Assembly: GCF_042666235.1 (NCBI RefSeq) | Contig: NZ_JBHTFQ010000007.1 | Coordinates: 1-64,000, forward strand | From: Halodurantibacterium daqingensis | Lineage (GTDB): Bacteria > Pseudomonadota > Alphaproteobacteria > Rhodobacterales > Rhodobacteraceae | Reading direction: 5' to 3' | DNA length: 64,000 nucleotides | In this document: positions 56,178-64,000 of the stretch, one piece after another | Layout of the letters: each line of letters starts with the position of its first letter | How positions within the stretch are numbered: the stretch's first letter is position 1 | Notes under the pieces: model-generated | What the model saw: only the letters and a program-made list of their open reading frames with translations | The model's database searches: none | What the model was told of the DNA's origin: nothing | Position numbers and translations under genes: made by a program

Positions 56178-59100
56178 CCCCCTATGCCGAGCTTTGCGTC
56201 ACCTCGAACTTCACCTTCCTGCGCGGCGCCTCCCATCCCGAGGAACTGATGACGCGTGCGGCCGAGCTGGGGCTCGAGGCCATCGCCATCACCGACCGCA
56301 ACTCGGTCGCCGGCGTGGTGCGGGCCTGGTCCGCCCTGAAGGAACTGAAGCGCATGCAGGAGGAGGATGCGGCGGCCACCGGACCCGGGATCCGGTCGCA
56401 GACCGTGACCGACCCTTCCAGCCGCCAGAGCAGATCACCGGATGACGCGGCACCGCACTTGCCCGGGGTCAGGCTGCCGCGCCTCATTCCCGGCGCGCGG
56501 CTCGTGCTGACCGATTGCGCGATCGAGTGGGTGGCGCTGCCCACCGATCTGGCGGCCTGGTCGCGGCTGACGCGCCTTCTGACGCTTGGCAAGCGGCGGG
56601 CGGTCAAGGGCGATTGCCGGATCACCCGCGCCGATCTGATGGAACGCGCAGAGGGCATGATCCTGATCGCGCTGCCGCCCGATCCGCTGTCGGAAACGCC
56701 CGACCGCAGGTCCTTGGGCGAGATGGCCCGGCGGTTTCCGGGGAATGTCTGTCTGGGGGCCGCGCCGCGCTATGACGGGCGCGATCAGCCGCGCATCGAC
56801 CGGCTGGCGGCGCTGGCGCAGGCGGCGAATACCCCGTTGGTGGCGGTGGGCGACGTGCTGATGCACCGGGCTGCGCGGCGCCCGCTGGCCGATGTGCTCA
56901 CCTGCCTGCGCGAGGGCTGCACGATCGACACGCTGGGCCTGCGGCGCCTGCCCAATGGCGAACGCCGGCTCAAGGCGGGGGAGGAGATGGCGCGGATGTT
57001 TCACCGCCACCCGGCGGCGATCCGGCGCACGATGGCCATCGCCGCGCGCTGCGGCTTTTCGCTCGACCAGCTCCGCTACCAGTATCCCGACGAGAACCGT
57101 AATGGCGAACCCGCGCAGGCACGGTTGGAGCGGCTGACGCGCGAGGGGCTGCACTGGCGCTATCCGGAGGGTGCGCCGCCGAAGATCATTCACCGGGTGG
57201 AAAAGGAACTGACCCTGGTCCGCGAGGTCGATTATGCGCCCTATTTCCTGACCGTGCATGACATCGTGGCCTTCGCCCGCTCGCGCGGGATCCTCTGCCA
57301 GGGGCGCGGCTCGGCGGCCAATTCCGTGGTCTGCTATCTTCTGGGCATCACCGAGGTGCCGCCTGAATCGATCACCCTGATCTTCGAACGCTTCATCAGC
57401 AAGGAACGCGGCGAGCCGCCCGATATCGACGTGGATTTCGAGCATGAGCGCCGCGAGGAGGTGATCCAGTGGATCTATGACCGCTATGGCCGCGACCATG
57501 CCGGGCTGACCGCCACCGTGATCCATTTCCGCGCCCGGGCGGCGATCCGCGAGGTGGGCAAGGTCATGGGCCTTTCACAGGACGTCGTCGCCCGGCTTGC
57601 CGGCCAGATCTGGGGCTGGTCCGCCACAGCGCCGGTCGGGGACAGGGTGCGCGCGGCCGGGCTTGACCCCGCCGAGCCGCGCATGGCGCTGACCCTGCGG
57701 CTGATCGGCGAGATCATCGGCTTTCCGCGCCACCTGTCGCAGCATGTGGGCGGTTTTGTCATCACCAGGGGCCGGCTGGACGAGCTTTGCCCGATCGAGA
57801 ACGCCGCGATGGAGGATCGCACCGTCATCGAATGGGACAAGGACGATATCGACGCGCTGGGGCTTCTCAAGGTCGATATCCTCGCGCTGGGGATGCTGAC
57901 CTGCATCCGCAAGGCCTTCGACCTGCTGGCGCAGCACAGGGGCGAACGGCTGACGCTGGCGGCCGTTCCGCCCGAGGATCCGCGCGTCTATGACATGCTC
58001 TGCCGGGCCGATGCGGTGGGGGTGTTTCAGGTCGAGAGCCGGGCGCAGCTGAACTTCCTGCCGCGGATGCGCCCGCGCAATTTCTACGATCTGGTCTGCG
58101 AGGTCGCCATCGTCCGGCCCGGCCCGATCCAGGGCGGCATGGTGCATCCCTTTCTCAACCGCCGCAGGGGGCGCGAACCGGTCGAGGATCTCGGTCCCGC
58201 GATGATGGAGGTGCTGGACCGCACCCATGGCGTGCCGCTGTTTCAGGAACAGGCGATGCAGATCGCCGTGGTCGCCGCAGGCTTCACCCCGGCCGAGGCC
58301 GACCGGCTGCGCCGCAGCCTCGCCACCTTCAAGCGGATGGGCACGATCGGCGGCTTCCGCGACCGCTTCGTCTCGGGCATGCTGGCGCGGGGCTATGACG
58401 CGGGCTTTGCCGCCCGCTGCTTTGCCCAGATCGAGGGCTTCGGAAGCTATGGTTTCCCCGAAAGCCATGCGGCGAGCTTCGCGCGGCTGGTCTATATCTC
58501 CGCCTGGCTCAAGCGGCATCATCAGGCGGTCTTTACCTGCGCGCTGCTCAACAGCCAGCCGATGGGGTTCTACGCCCCCGCCCAGCTGGTCCGCGACGCG
58601 CGCGACTGCGGGGTCGAGGTGCGGCCGGTCTCGGTCAACCATTCAGCCTGGGACTGCACGCTGGAGCCGCGCGCGGATGGCAACCTCGCCCTGCGGCTCG
58701 GCTTCCGCCAGATCAAGGGGCTGCGGCAGGAGGATGCCGACTGGATCGCCGCCGCCCGCGGCAATGGCTATCCCGATGTCGAAAGCCTCTGGCGCCGCGC
58801 GGGCGTCGTCCCGGCGGTGCTGGAGCGTCTGGCCGAAGGCGATGCCTTTGCCGCCACCGGGCTTTCGCGGCGCGATGCGCTCTGGCAGGTGACGGCGCTG
58901 AAGGGGCCCGCGCCGCTGCCGCTCTTTGGTCCGGACGGCGAGGGCGGGCAGGAAGCTCCCGTTACCCTGCCGGCCATGACGCTGGGCGAGGAAACGGTCG
59001 AGGATTACCTCTCGCTGCGCCTGTCCCTGCGCGCCCATCCCATGGAACTGCTGCGCCCAAGGCTGGGGCGCATCCTCGCCCATGGCGATCTGCCGCAAGC

Positions 59101-59497
59101 CTCCGGGCAGGTGACGGTCGCCGGGCTGGTCATCACCCGTCAGCGTCCGGGCACGGCCTCGGGCGTGATCTTCCTGACGCTGGAGGATGAAACCGGCGTC
59201 TCCAACATCGTCGTCTGGAAACGCACCTACGAGATGTTCCGCGGCGCCGTCGTCGCCGGCCGCCTGCTGCGCGTCACCGGCCGGATCGAGCGCGACGACC
59301 CGGTCATCCACATCATCGCCACGCGGATCGAGGATCTCTCGCCACAGCTCTCGCGCCTGGGCGAGGCGCGGACAGACCCCATCGACCCCCGTGGCCGCGC
59401 CGACGAGACCATCCGCCCCATGCAAGGCAGCGTCCGCAGCGCCCAGCACCCCCGCGAACAGGCAAAGCTCCTCTTTCCCAGCAGGGATTTTCACTGA
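56174..59497 (+). CDS. dnaE2: Error-prone DNA polymerase DnaE2
   Basis: DnaE2 (ImuC) is the C-family translesion polymerase that causes SOS mutagenesis. The 1107-residue protein has a PHP domain (YAELCVTSNFTFLRGASHPEEL, in part), the polymerase active-site motif PPDIDVDFEHERRE near residues 415-425, the fingers region (PRNFYDLVCEVAIVRPGPIQG, in part), and a C-terminal OB domain (VAGLVITRQRPGTASG). A 38-residue variable insert lies near residue 62-100. Its ATG overlaps the imuB stop. Confidence 0.94.
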   Translation: MTPYAELCVTSNFTFLRGASHPEELMTRAAELGLEAIAITDRNSVAGVVRAWSALKELKRMQEEDAAATGPGIRSQTVTDPSSRQSRSPDDAAPHLPGVRLPRLIPGARLVLTDCAIEWVALPTDLAAWSRLTRLLTLGKRRAVKGDCRITRADLMERAEGMILIALPPDPLSETPDRRSLGEMARRFPGNVCLGAAPRYDGRDQPRIDRLAALAQAANTPLVAVGDVLMHRAARRPLADVLTCLREGCTIDTLGLRRLPNGERRLKAGEEMARMFHRHPAAIRRTMAIAARCGFSLDQLRYQYPDENRNGEPAQARLERLTREGLHWRYPEGAPPKIIHRVEKELTLVREVDYAPYFLTVHDIVAFARSRGILCQGRGSAANSVVCYLLGITEVPPESITLIFERFISKERGEPPDIDVDFEHERREEVIQWIYDRYGRDHAGLTATVIHFRARAAIREVGKVMGLSQDVVARLAGQIWGWSATAPVGDRVRAAGLDPAEPRMALTLRLIGEIIGFPRHLSQHVGGFVITRGRLDELCPIENAAMEDRTVIEWDKDDIDALGLLKVDILALGMLTCIRKAFDLLAQHRGERLTLAAVPPEDPRVYDMLCRADAVGVFQVESRAQLNFLPRMRPRNFYDLVCEVAIVRPGPIQGGMVHPFLNRRRGREPVEDLGPAMMEVLDRTHGVPLFQEQAMQIAVVAAGFTPAEADRLRRSLATFKRMGTIGGFRDRFVSGMLARGYDAGFAARCFAQIEGFGSYGFPESHAASFARLVYISAWLKRHHQAVFTCALLNSQPMGFYAPAQLVRDARDCGVEVRPVSVNHSAWDCTLEPRADGNLALRLGFRQIKGLRQEDADWIAAARGNGYPDVESLWRRAGVVPAVLERLAEGDAFAATGLSRRDALWQVTALKGPAPLPLFGPDGEGGQEAPVTLPAMTLGEETVEDYLSLRLSLRAHPMELLRPRLGRILAHGDLPQASGQVTVAGLVITRQRPGTASGVIFLTLEDETGVSNIVVWKRTYEMFRGAVVAGRLLRVTGRIERDDPVIHIIATRIEDLSPQLSRLGEARTDPIDPRGRADETIRPMQGSVRSAQHPREQAKLLFPSRDFH

Positions 59498-59509
59498 GGG
59501 GGCCGAGGC

Positions 59510-60100
59510 TTGATCGCACAGATCCACGGCGTTGGGACGAAGGCCCTGGCTGCCAGAATGGATGCCCCGCCGGCCTTGATGACGCGAGACCTCTCCGTCG
59601 CGAAGCAATGGCTCCGTCAACGGCGACGAGGCGGTCGAACCGTCGGCCTGCTGGCGAGCTCGGGGGCCGTCCGCCTCGTCGGCGAGGGAGTGCCGCCTTC
59701 ACCGCGATCGAATGAGTTGAACCCCATCGGCCACTGGTTCTTGAAGCCATTCACGGATTTCCGCAGCGCTGGCGCGCTTGAGACCCCGATGAGCGAGTTT
59801 GGGTGCCAGGGGCTCGAGTTGGATTATGCTTGCCTGTGTTGGGGGGGCGACTTGATCTGGAATGATCAGGGTTGGCTGCCTAGGATGATGCGTGCGCCTC
59901 GATGGCAGATTGCTCGAGACACTGAGAAACAGCGTTTTCGGCTGAATGGCTATCGCGTGCTGCTTACCCGGGCCCGGGCCGGTCTCGTGCTCTTCGTGCC
60001 GCGGGGCGAGGCTGATGATCCGACCCGTTCCCCGGATGAGATGGACGCCTGTGCCGACGCTCTGATTGCCGCGGGGTGTGCGGAACTCACGCAGAACTAG
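59510..60100 (+). pseudogene. DUF2075 (P-loop helicase-like) C-terminal fragment
   Basis: The 196-residue frame matches the C-terminal third of DUF2075 proteins: SVAKQWLRQRRRGGRTVGLLASSGA, ETPMSEFGCQGLELDYACLCWGGDL and YRVLLTRARAGLVLFVPRG (quoted in parts; helicase motifs V-VI). The N-terminal Walker A part is gone, and the frame begins 12 bp after dnaE2. The rest is intact and in frame, so it could still be expressed, but a partial helicase is unlikely to be active. It suggests a deletion joined dnaE2 to a former defence gene. Confidence 0.65.
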
Positions 60101-60148
60101 AGGCGCCGCTGATTGAACTATTGAGCGAATGAACTGTGTACAGTCTGG

Positions 60149-60814
60149 CTACTCGACCACCGGGTAAAAGGGACGCCCCCAATCCTCCTTCGGGTTGTCC
60201 ATCATCAGGTCCACGAAGACCGGGAGGAGGAAGCCGAGTATCGCGGCGCCGTCACGGACCTGTGCTCGGTTCACGCCGCTGTTCCACGTCGATCCGCCGT
60301 GCACCAGCTGATTGCGCAGCACGTAGAGCCGGTCGAAGACGAAGCTGAGAACGCGAACGCTATCGCCGGCCTGGAACGCCTGTGCAAAGCTGCGCGAGGA
60401 GGTCCGGAACCTTTCCTCCCAATCCTCGAACCCATCTATGCCGTTCTGATGCTGCCAGAATGGGTTGAAGACGAAGCGGTTCTCCATGAGCATCCGAACT
60501 GGGCCTGAGAACCGTTGCCATAGCGCCTTGTAAACGCGTCGCTCTTCAGCCCGCGCCAACAGCTTGCCAAAGTAATCGACGATCGCAGCCCTTTCCCCGG
60601 GTGCAACCCATTGGAATTCGCGCTCGTCCGCATAGACAGCGTTGAAGGCAATCCAGAGAAAGATGAAGCGCGCATCGTGATCGTCGCCGCACGCCTCTGC
60701 TCGGCCGATCCAGCTGATGGAGCGGTGCACGCGTAGCCCCATCGTCTCGGGAAAGCCCGCACGGATTGCGCGTTGCTTCTCCTTCAAAGCGCTGAACGTA
60801 AGGCTGTCCGTCAT
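60149..60814 (-). CDS. HEPN domain protein, putative RNase
   Basis: The 221-residue helical protein contains the HEPN motif R-x4-H as LRNQLVHGG near residues 169-177. This motif is the RNA-cleaving site of many toxin and defence HEPN proteins. The N-terminal part (ARFIFLWIAFNAVYAD) is typical of Apea-type/abortive-infection HEPN proteins. It lies 26 bp downstream of a WYL regulator on the same strand, and converges on the DUF2075 fragment. RNase activity is inferred. Confidence 0.72.
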   Translation of the reverse strand: MTDSLTFSALKEKQRAIRAGFPETMGLRVHRSISWIGRAEACGDDHDARFIFLWIAFNAVYADEREFQWVAPGERAAIVDYFGKLLARAEERRVYKALWQRFSGPVRMLMENRFVFNPFWQHQNGIDGFEDWEERFRTSSRSFAQAFQAGDSVRVLSFVFDRLYVLRNQLVHGGSTWNSGVNRAQVRDGAAILGFLLPVFVDLMMDNPKEDWGRPFYPVVE

Positions 60815-60840
60815 CGAAATCCTCCGTTTCTAATACTCGT

Positions 60841-61815
60841 TCACGGCATCGCGCCGAAATCGGACCGGCGGTATCCGTCCACCATCGCCCGAAGCGCCTC
60901 CGGGGCAATGACCTCGACCTTGTTCCCCCACTGGTAGAGGTGCCAGGTCATCTCCAGCCAGCCTGCTGCCTCGAAACGCACGACAAGGCTGCCGTCGTCT
61001 TGCGGCTCAAGCACTTGCCGCGGATGAAAGCGAAAGCCAGCGGCGCGCTCGGCTGCCTCAGGCGCGAAGCGCCAGATCACCTCGCCGTATTGTTCGGGAT
61101 CCTGCCAGACCCCGAAGGACCGTGCGGCGTAGTCCACGATGCTGAAGCCCTCCTGAAGCCGAAAGCTCTCGTCGAGAACTTCCGCAGCGCGGATCAGGTC
61201 GATGCGGAAATTGCGTACCTCGTCTGCTTTGGCGGGGTCGCGTGCAGCGAGGTACGTCCGGTGGCCCAGCAAGACGCCATGTGGTTCCAGGATGCGATTT
61301 GCGTCGTCCTGGTTGTAGCGGACACTCAGGCGAAACGGGCCGCGCAGGGCCTCGATGATGGCATCGAGCACGTCTGTCTCGACGCTGACTTTCGGGCCGG
61401 GGCGCGTGACCTGTCCCATGGCGGCCAGGACCGCCTCTGCGTCAGTCTCGATACGGGCCCGGGAGGGCGCCTGAGCCAGCAGCCCCTCGCGCAGATCAGC
61501 CAAGGCTCGTGCATGTCGTAGCCGACCCTCGGCCTCCGCCCCGCGAACGGCGATCTCCAAGGCTTCCACACCTGTTTCATGGCGAAGTTGCAGGCGGTTG
61601 AGGCCAGGATCGATCAGGCGCCAGCGTCGTTTGCGGTCCTCGCCATCCTCTACCACGACGTTTCCAAAGGTTTCCTCCAGAGCGTCGGTCATCCGCTGCG
61701 CTGTCCGATGCGACACCTCGAACTCCAGTGTGATCTCCTCGAGGCTGATCCCACTGCGTCTTGCCGCAGCCAACTGTGCGAGCCGGATCAGGTCCTGAGC
61801 CTTGGAAAAGGACAT
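60841..61815 (-). CDS. WYL domain transcriptional regulator
   Basis: The 324-residue protein has an N-terminal winged helix (ISLEEITLEFEVSHRTAQRMTDALEE, in part) and a WYL ligand-binding domain (FRLSVRYNQDDANRILEPHGVLLGHRTYLAA, in parts), with a C-terminal extension. WYL regulators often control defence loci and sense nucleic-acid ligands. ATG 61815 (MSFSKAQD) is preferred to 61836. It is co-directional with the HEPN gene and divergent from the small-protein/TM0106 genes. Confidence 0.87.
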   Translation of the reverse strand: MSFSKAQDLIRLAQLAAARRSGISLEEITLEFEVSHRTAQRMTDALEETFGNVVVEDGEDRKRRWRLIDPGLNRLQLRHETGVEALEIAVRGAEAEGRLRHARALADLREGLLAQAPSRARIETDAEAVLAAMGQVTRPGPKVSVETDVLDAIIEALRGPFRLSVRYNQDDANRILEPHGVLLGHRTYLAARDPAKADEVRNFRIDLIRAAEVLDESFRLQEGFSIVDYAARSFGVWQDPEQYGEVIWRFAPEAAERAAGFRFHPRQVLEPQDDGSLVVRFEAAGWLEMTWHLYQWGNKVEVIAPEALRAMVDGYRRSDFGAMP

Positions 61816-61839
61816 GCGCGCCTCGCAGCCTGCCAACTT

Positions 61840-61865
61840 TTGACACCCTTGGAGGCTAAGAAGCT
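61840..61865 (+). promoter_or_regulatory. Promoter-like repeated motif, copy 1
   Basis: TTGACACCC at 61840-61848 and TAAGAAGCT at 61857-61865 recur as TTGACACCC and TAAGAAGCT at 62277-62306. TTGACA is a good -35. Copy 1 lies in the divergent gap between the WYL gene and the small gene, so it may be both promoter and WYL-protein operator. Confidence 0.5.
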
Positions 61866-61946
61866 ATTCGTGTCCTGTCGACCTGATTCTCTACGTACTG
61901 CAGAAGAACGGGCGAAAGGCAGACAGAAGCTTCGAAAGGGAGATGG

Positions 61947-62231
61947 ATGGCGATGAGTGGGCGTGTGATCAGGATCGAACGAGTTTCTCCACGTGAGGGC
62001 GTTGTGGAAGAACCAGACTTTACGTCGAAAGGTTACCGCCTTGGCGACCCTGCCCAAGGCAACGCCAAGCATCACGCCGAACACACCGTCTATGTGAAGA
62101 CCCTCGATGAAGCTGCGGAACTGATCGAGAAAGGCTTCTCTCTGTGGATGGGGGCGAAGGGGAAGCGAGCTTCGCTGATTTCTCCGCAGAGGCTCCGGAT
62201 CGTCCGTGGCGGAAATGCCAAGAAGGCTTGA
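61947..62231 (+). CDS. Small hypothetical protein, first gene of the TM0106 locus
   Basis: A 94-residue basic protein (MAMSGRVIRIERVSPREGVV...) with VYVKTLDEAAELIEKGFSLWMG and ISPQRLRIVRGG. No family is recognised. AGGGAG lies before the start; ATG 61953 is an alternative. The 132-bp gap to the next gene holds the second copy of the promoter-like motif, so both genes may be under the same control. Confidence 0.6.
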   Translation: MAMSGRVIRIERVSPREGVVEEPDFTSKGYRLGDPAQGNAKHHAEHTVYVKTLDEAAELIEKGFSLWMGAKGKRASLISPQRLRIVRGGNAKKA

Positions 62232-62276
62232 GGCGTGGCTGTTCAGGCGCCGGACCTTCGTAAGGGCCGACAGTTA

Positions 62277-62306
62277 TTGACACCCATAGGGGTGATTTAA
62301 GAAGCT
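62277..62306 (+). promoter_or_regulatory. Promoter-like repeated motif, copy 2, with inverted repeat
   Basis: TTGACACCC (62277-62285) and TAAGAAGCT (62298-62306) match copy 1 at 61840-61865 with a spacer four bases longer. Here CACCC-ATAG-GGGTG forms a dyad at 62281-62294. It lies 58 bp upstream of the nuclease gene. Confidence 0.5.
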
Positions 62307-62363
62307 GCAATCAGGAGACGTTTCCGCGGTTCGGGTTGCGCTCATTGACGATTGAAGGAGCCC

Positions 62364-64000
62364 ATGCGGGAAATCGGCGGCAACATCCTCTTCTCTGCGA
62401 GCGACCTGATGCGGTTCATGGGCTGCGCCCATGCGACGACGCTCGATCTCATGCGCCTGCGCGGCGAAGGGCCGGAGCCGAGCGAGGACAGCGAGGATGC
62501 TGCACTTCTACAGAAGCAGGGCGACGCCCATGAAGCCGCGCATGTGGAGCGGCTGAAGAGCGCTGGCATGGATGTGGTCGAGATCCCGCGCGGCGATCTG
62601 GCGCGCGATGCGGAGGCCACGCGGATGGCGATGAAAGAAGGTGCCGAGGTGGTCTTTCAGGGCGCGTTCCTGTCGGGCAACTGGGGCGGCTGGTCGGACT
62701 TCCTGGAGCGCGTTGAGCGCCCCTCGGCGCTCGGGCCCTTCAGCTACGAGGTCGCCGATACCAAGCTGAAGCGTCGCGCCCATCCGAAACACGTCCTCCA
62801 GCTCGTGCTCTATTCTGACCTTCTTGCCAAAGTTCAGGGTGCGACGCCCGAATTCGCCCACGTCGAGCTCGGCTCGGGGGAGCGCGCAACCCTGCGCCTC
62901 GCAGATTACGCGCACTATGCACGCGGCGCGCGGGCACGGCTCGAGGCCTTCGTGGCGAACCCGTCGCACACGCGCCCCATCCCCTGCGCCGATTGCGCCT
63001 TGTGCCGCTGGGCTGACCATTGCGAAAGCGTCTGGGCCGCCGAGGACAGCCTTTTCAACGTGGCGGGTATCAGCCGCGGACAGGTGAAGAAGCTCGAAGT
63101 GGCGGGAATCAAGACGATGGAGGCGCTGGCCCACCTCGATCACCCGATACGCGGCATGGCGGAGACAACGCGCGCGAAGCTCGTCATGCAGGCGCGGCTT
63201 CAACATGCCCGCAAGACGGGGGAGGCTACCTACGAGCTGCGCGCGCCCGAGCCGGGCAAGGGCTTCGGCCTGCTGCCCGCGCCGGCACCCGGCGACATCT
63301 TCTACGACATCGAGGGCGATCCGCACTACAAGGGCGGCCTCGAATACCTTCACGGCGTGTGGTGCGACGGGAGCTTCCACGCCTTCTGGGCGCATGAGCA
63401 TGAGGCCGAGGCGAAGGCCCTGTCAGAGTTGCTGGCGTTCTTCCGAGCCCGGCTCGACGCCTACCCGGATGCGCGGATCTACCATTACGCTCCCTACGAG
63501 ATCACCGCGCTGCGTCGGCTGACCACGAAATACGGAATCGGCGAGGTGTTCCTAGACCGGCTCCTGCGCGAGCGCCGGTTTGTCGATCTCTACGCCGTCG
63601 TGCGCGGCGGACTGATCTGCTCGGAGGCGAACTATTCCATCAAGTCGATGGAAGCCTTCTATGACCGAAAGCGCGACGGCGCGGTGAAGACGGCGGGTGG
63701 GTCGGTGGTCGCCTACGAGCGCTGGCGTGAGACGGGCGAGCAGCAGATCCTCGACGAGATAGAGGAGTACAACCGCATCGACTGCATCTCCACCGAGGAA
63801 CTCCGGGATTGGCTGGTTCGGGTCCGGCCCGAACGCCCCTGGCCGCGTCTGGCCGACGATGCGGGCGACAAAGAGGAGGCGGAGGATGCCGACGCCTCCG
63901 AACTGCGCGCCATGCTCGCCGCGTCCGGGCTGTCCGACGAGCGCCAGCAGATGCTTTTCAACCTCGGACTGTTCCACAAGCGGGAAGCGAAACCCGCGCA
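62364..64000 (+). CDS. TM0106-family RecB-like nuclease, N-terminal part (runs off window)
   Basis: At least 545 residues are present and no stop occurs before 64000. An N-terminal RecB-like nuclease domain (FSASDLMRFMGCAHATTLDL, EVADTKLKRRAHPKHVLQLVLYSDLL, in parts) ends with an iron-sulfur-type cysteine cluster (CADCALCRWADHC plus the upstream Cys22). An RNase H-like exonuclease domain follows (IFYDIEGDPHYKGG, YHYAPYEITALRRL, DCISTEELRDWL). Full-length members continue into a superfamily 1 helicase. AAGGAG precedes ATG 62364. A role in DNA repair or phage defence is plausible. Confidence 0.88.
   Translation, partial: MREIGGNILFSASDLMRFMGCAHATTLDLMRLRGEGPEPSEDSEDAALLQKQGDAHEAAHVERLKSAGMDVVEIPRGDLARDAEATRMAMKEGAEVVFQGAFLSGNWGGWSDFLERVERPSALGPFSYEVADTKLKRRAHPKHVLQLVLYSDLLAKVQGATPEFAHVELGSGERATLRLADYAHYARGARARLEAFVANPSHTRPIPCADCALCRWADHCESVWAAEDSLFNVAGISRGQVKKLEVAGIKTMEALAHLDHPIRGMAETTRAKLVMQARLQHARKTGEATYELRAPEPGKGFGLLPAPAPGDIFYDIEGDPHYKGGLEYLHGVWCDGSFHAFWAHEHEAEAKALSELLAFFRARLDAYPDARIYHYAPYEITALRRLTTKYGIGEVFLDRLLRERRFVDLYAVVRGGLICSEANYSIKSMEAFYDRKRDGAVKTAGGSVVAYERWRETGEQQILDEIEEYNRIDCISTEELRDWLVRVRPERPWPRLADDAGDKEEAEDADASELRAMLAASGLSDERQQMLFNLGLFHKREAKPA

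Noticed and set aside
1..64000. CRISPR arrays, rRNA or tRNA genes
   Set aside because: No regularly spaced repeats and no tRNA- or rRNA-like sequence were seen on reading; a covariance-model scan would be needed to exclude tRNAs fully.

Overview
The window is GC-rich alphaproteobacterial DNA, most likely from the Rhodobacteraceae/Paracoccus-Roseobacter group. Supporting signs are tail proteins of the gene-transfer-agent (GTA) type, an ImuB-DnaE2 mutasome with an alphaproteobacterial LexA box (GTTC-N7-GTTC), CueR-type copper promoters and many GTG/TTG starts. No tRNA, rRNA or CRISPR array was seen.

Region 1 (about 1-29.9 kb) is the late half of a tailed prophage. A small leftward module (DUF429, DUF3489 and two small genes) lies beside a ParB-DNA methyltransferase. 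The rightward late operon follows: terminase pair, gpW-like connector, lambda-type portal, ClpP-like prohead protease, decoration protein, E-type capsid, gpFII-like joiner, DUF6441, tail terminator, tail tube, tail chaperone with a probable programmed -1 frameshift, tape measure, DUF2460, DUF2163, NlpC/P60, the giant baseplate 'megatron' protein, a DUF2793-C1q adhesin, a DUF6127 membrane protein, an M15 endolysin and nested Rz/Rz1 spanins. The head is lambda-like and the tail tip GTA-like. Five extra genes interrupt the operon: an HNH-like nuclease, a secreted thermonuclease, a haloacetate-dehalogenase-like hydrolase, an SGNH esterase and a DapA-family aldolase. The DapA cassette is bracketed by a near-perfect 12-bp repeat that looks like a duplicated start of the NlpC gene.

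Region 2 (about 29.96-36.7 kb) is a copper-resistance island: DUF411 protein, CopA ATPase, CopZ chaperone, a Cys/His-rich exported protein, a Met-rich DUF305 protein, CueR, a tiny membrane protein, a cytochrome c, a SAM methyltransferase and a DUF6692-like protein. Three CueR-type promoters with 19-bp spacers drive copA, copZ and cueR.

Region 3 (about 36.8-52.1 kb) is a patchwork with scars. A serine-recombinase fragment is joined to an HsdR fragment at 37.08 kb, and a second decayed recombinase fragment, matching the following part of the protein, lies at 51.9 kb. Between them are a nucleoside/nucleobase cluster (nucleoside hydrolase, RpiR regulator, two NMT1-type binding proteins, amidohydrolase, ABC ATPase and two permeases, deoxyribosyltransferase), a Tat-exported amidohydrolase with an HxlR regulator, and an AraC-SDR-[2Fe-2S] set whose last gene was cut by an IS1182 remnant. 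IS3 remnants are also present.

Region 4 (about 52.1-64 kb) mixes defence-type genes with DNA repair: a DUF262/DUF1524 (GmrSD-like) gene with a frameshifted small partner, imuB-dnaE2 without imuA but with a LexA box, a DUF2075 helicase fragment, and a divergent locus of WYL regulator plus HEPN protein against a small unknown protein plus a TM0106-family RecB-like nuclease that runs off the window.
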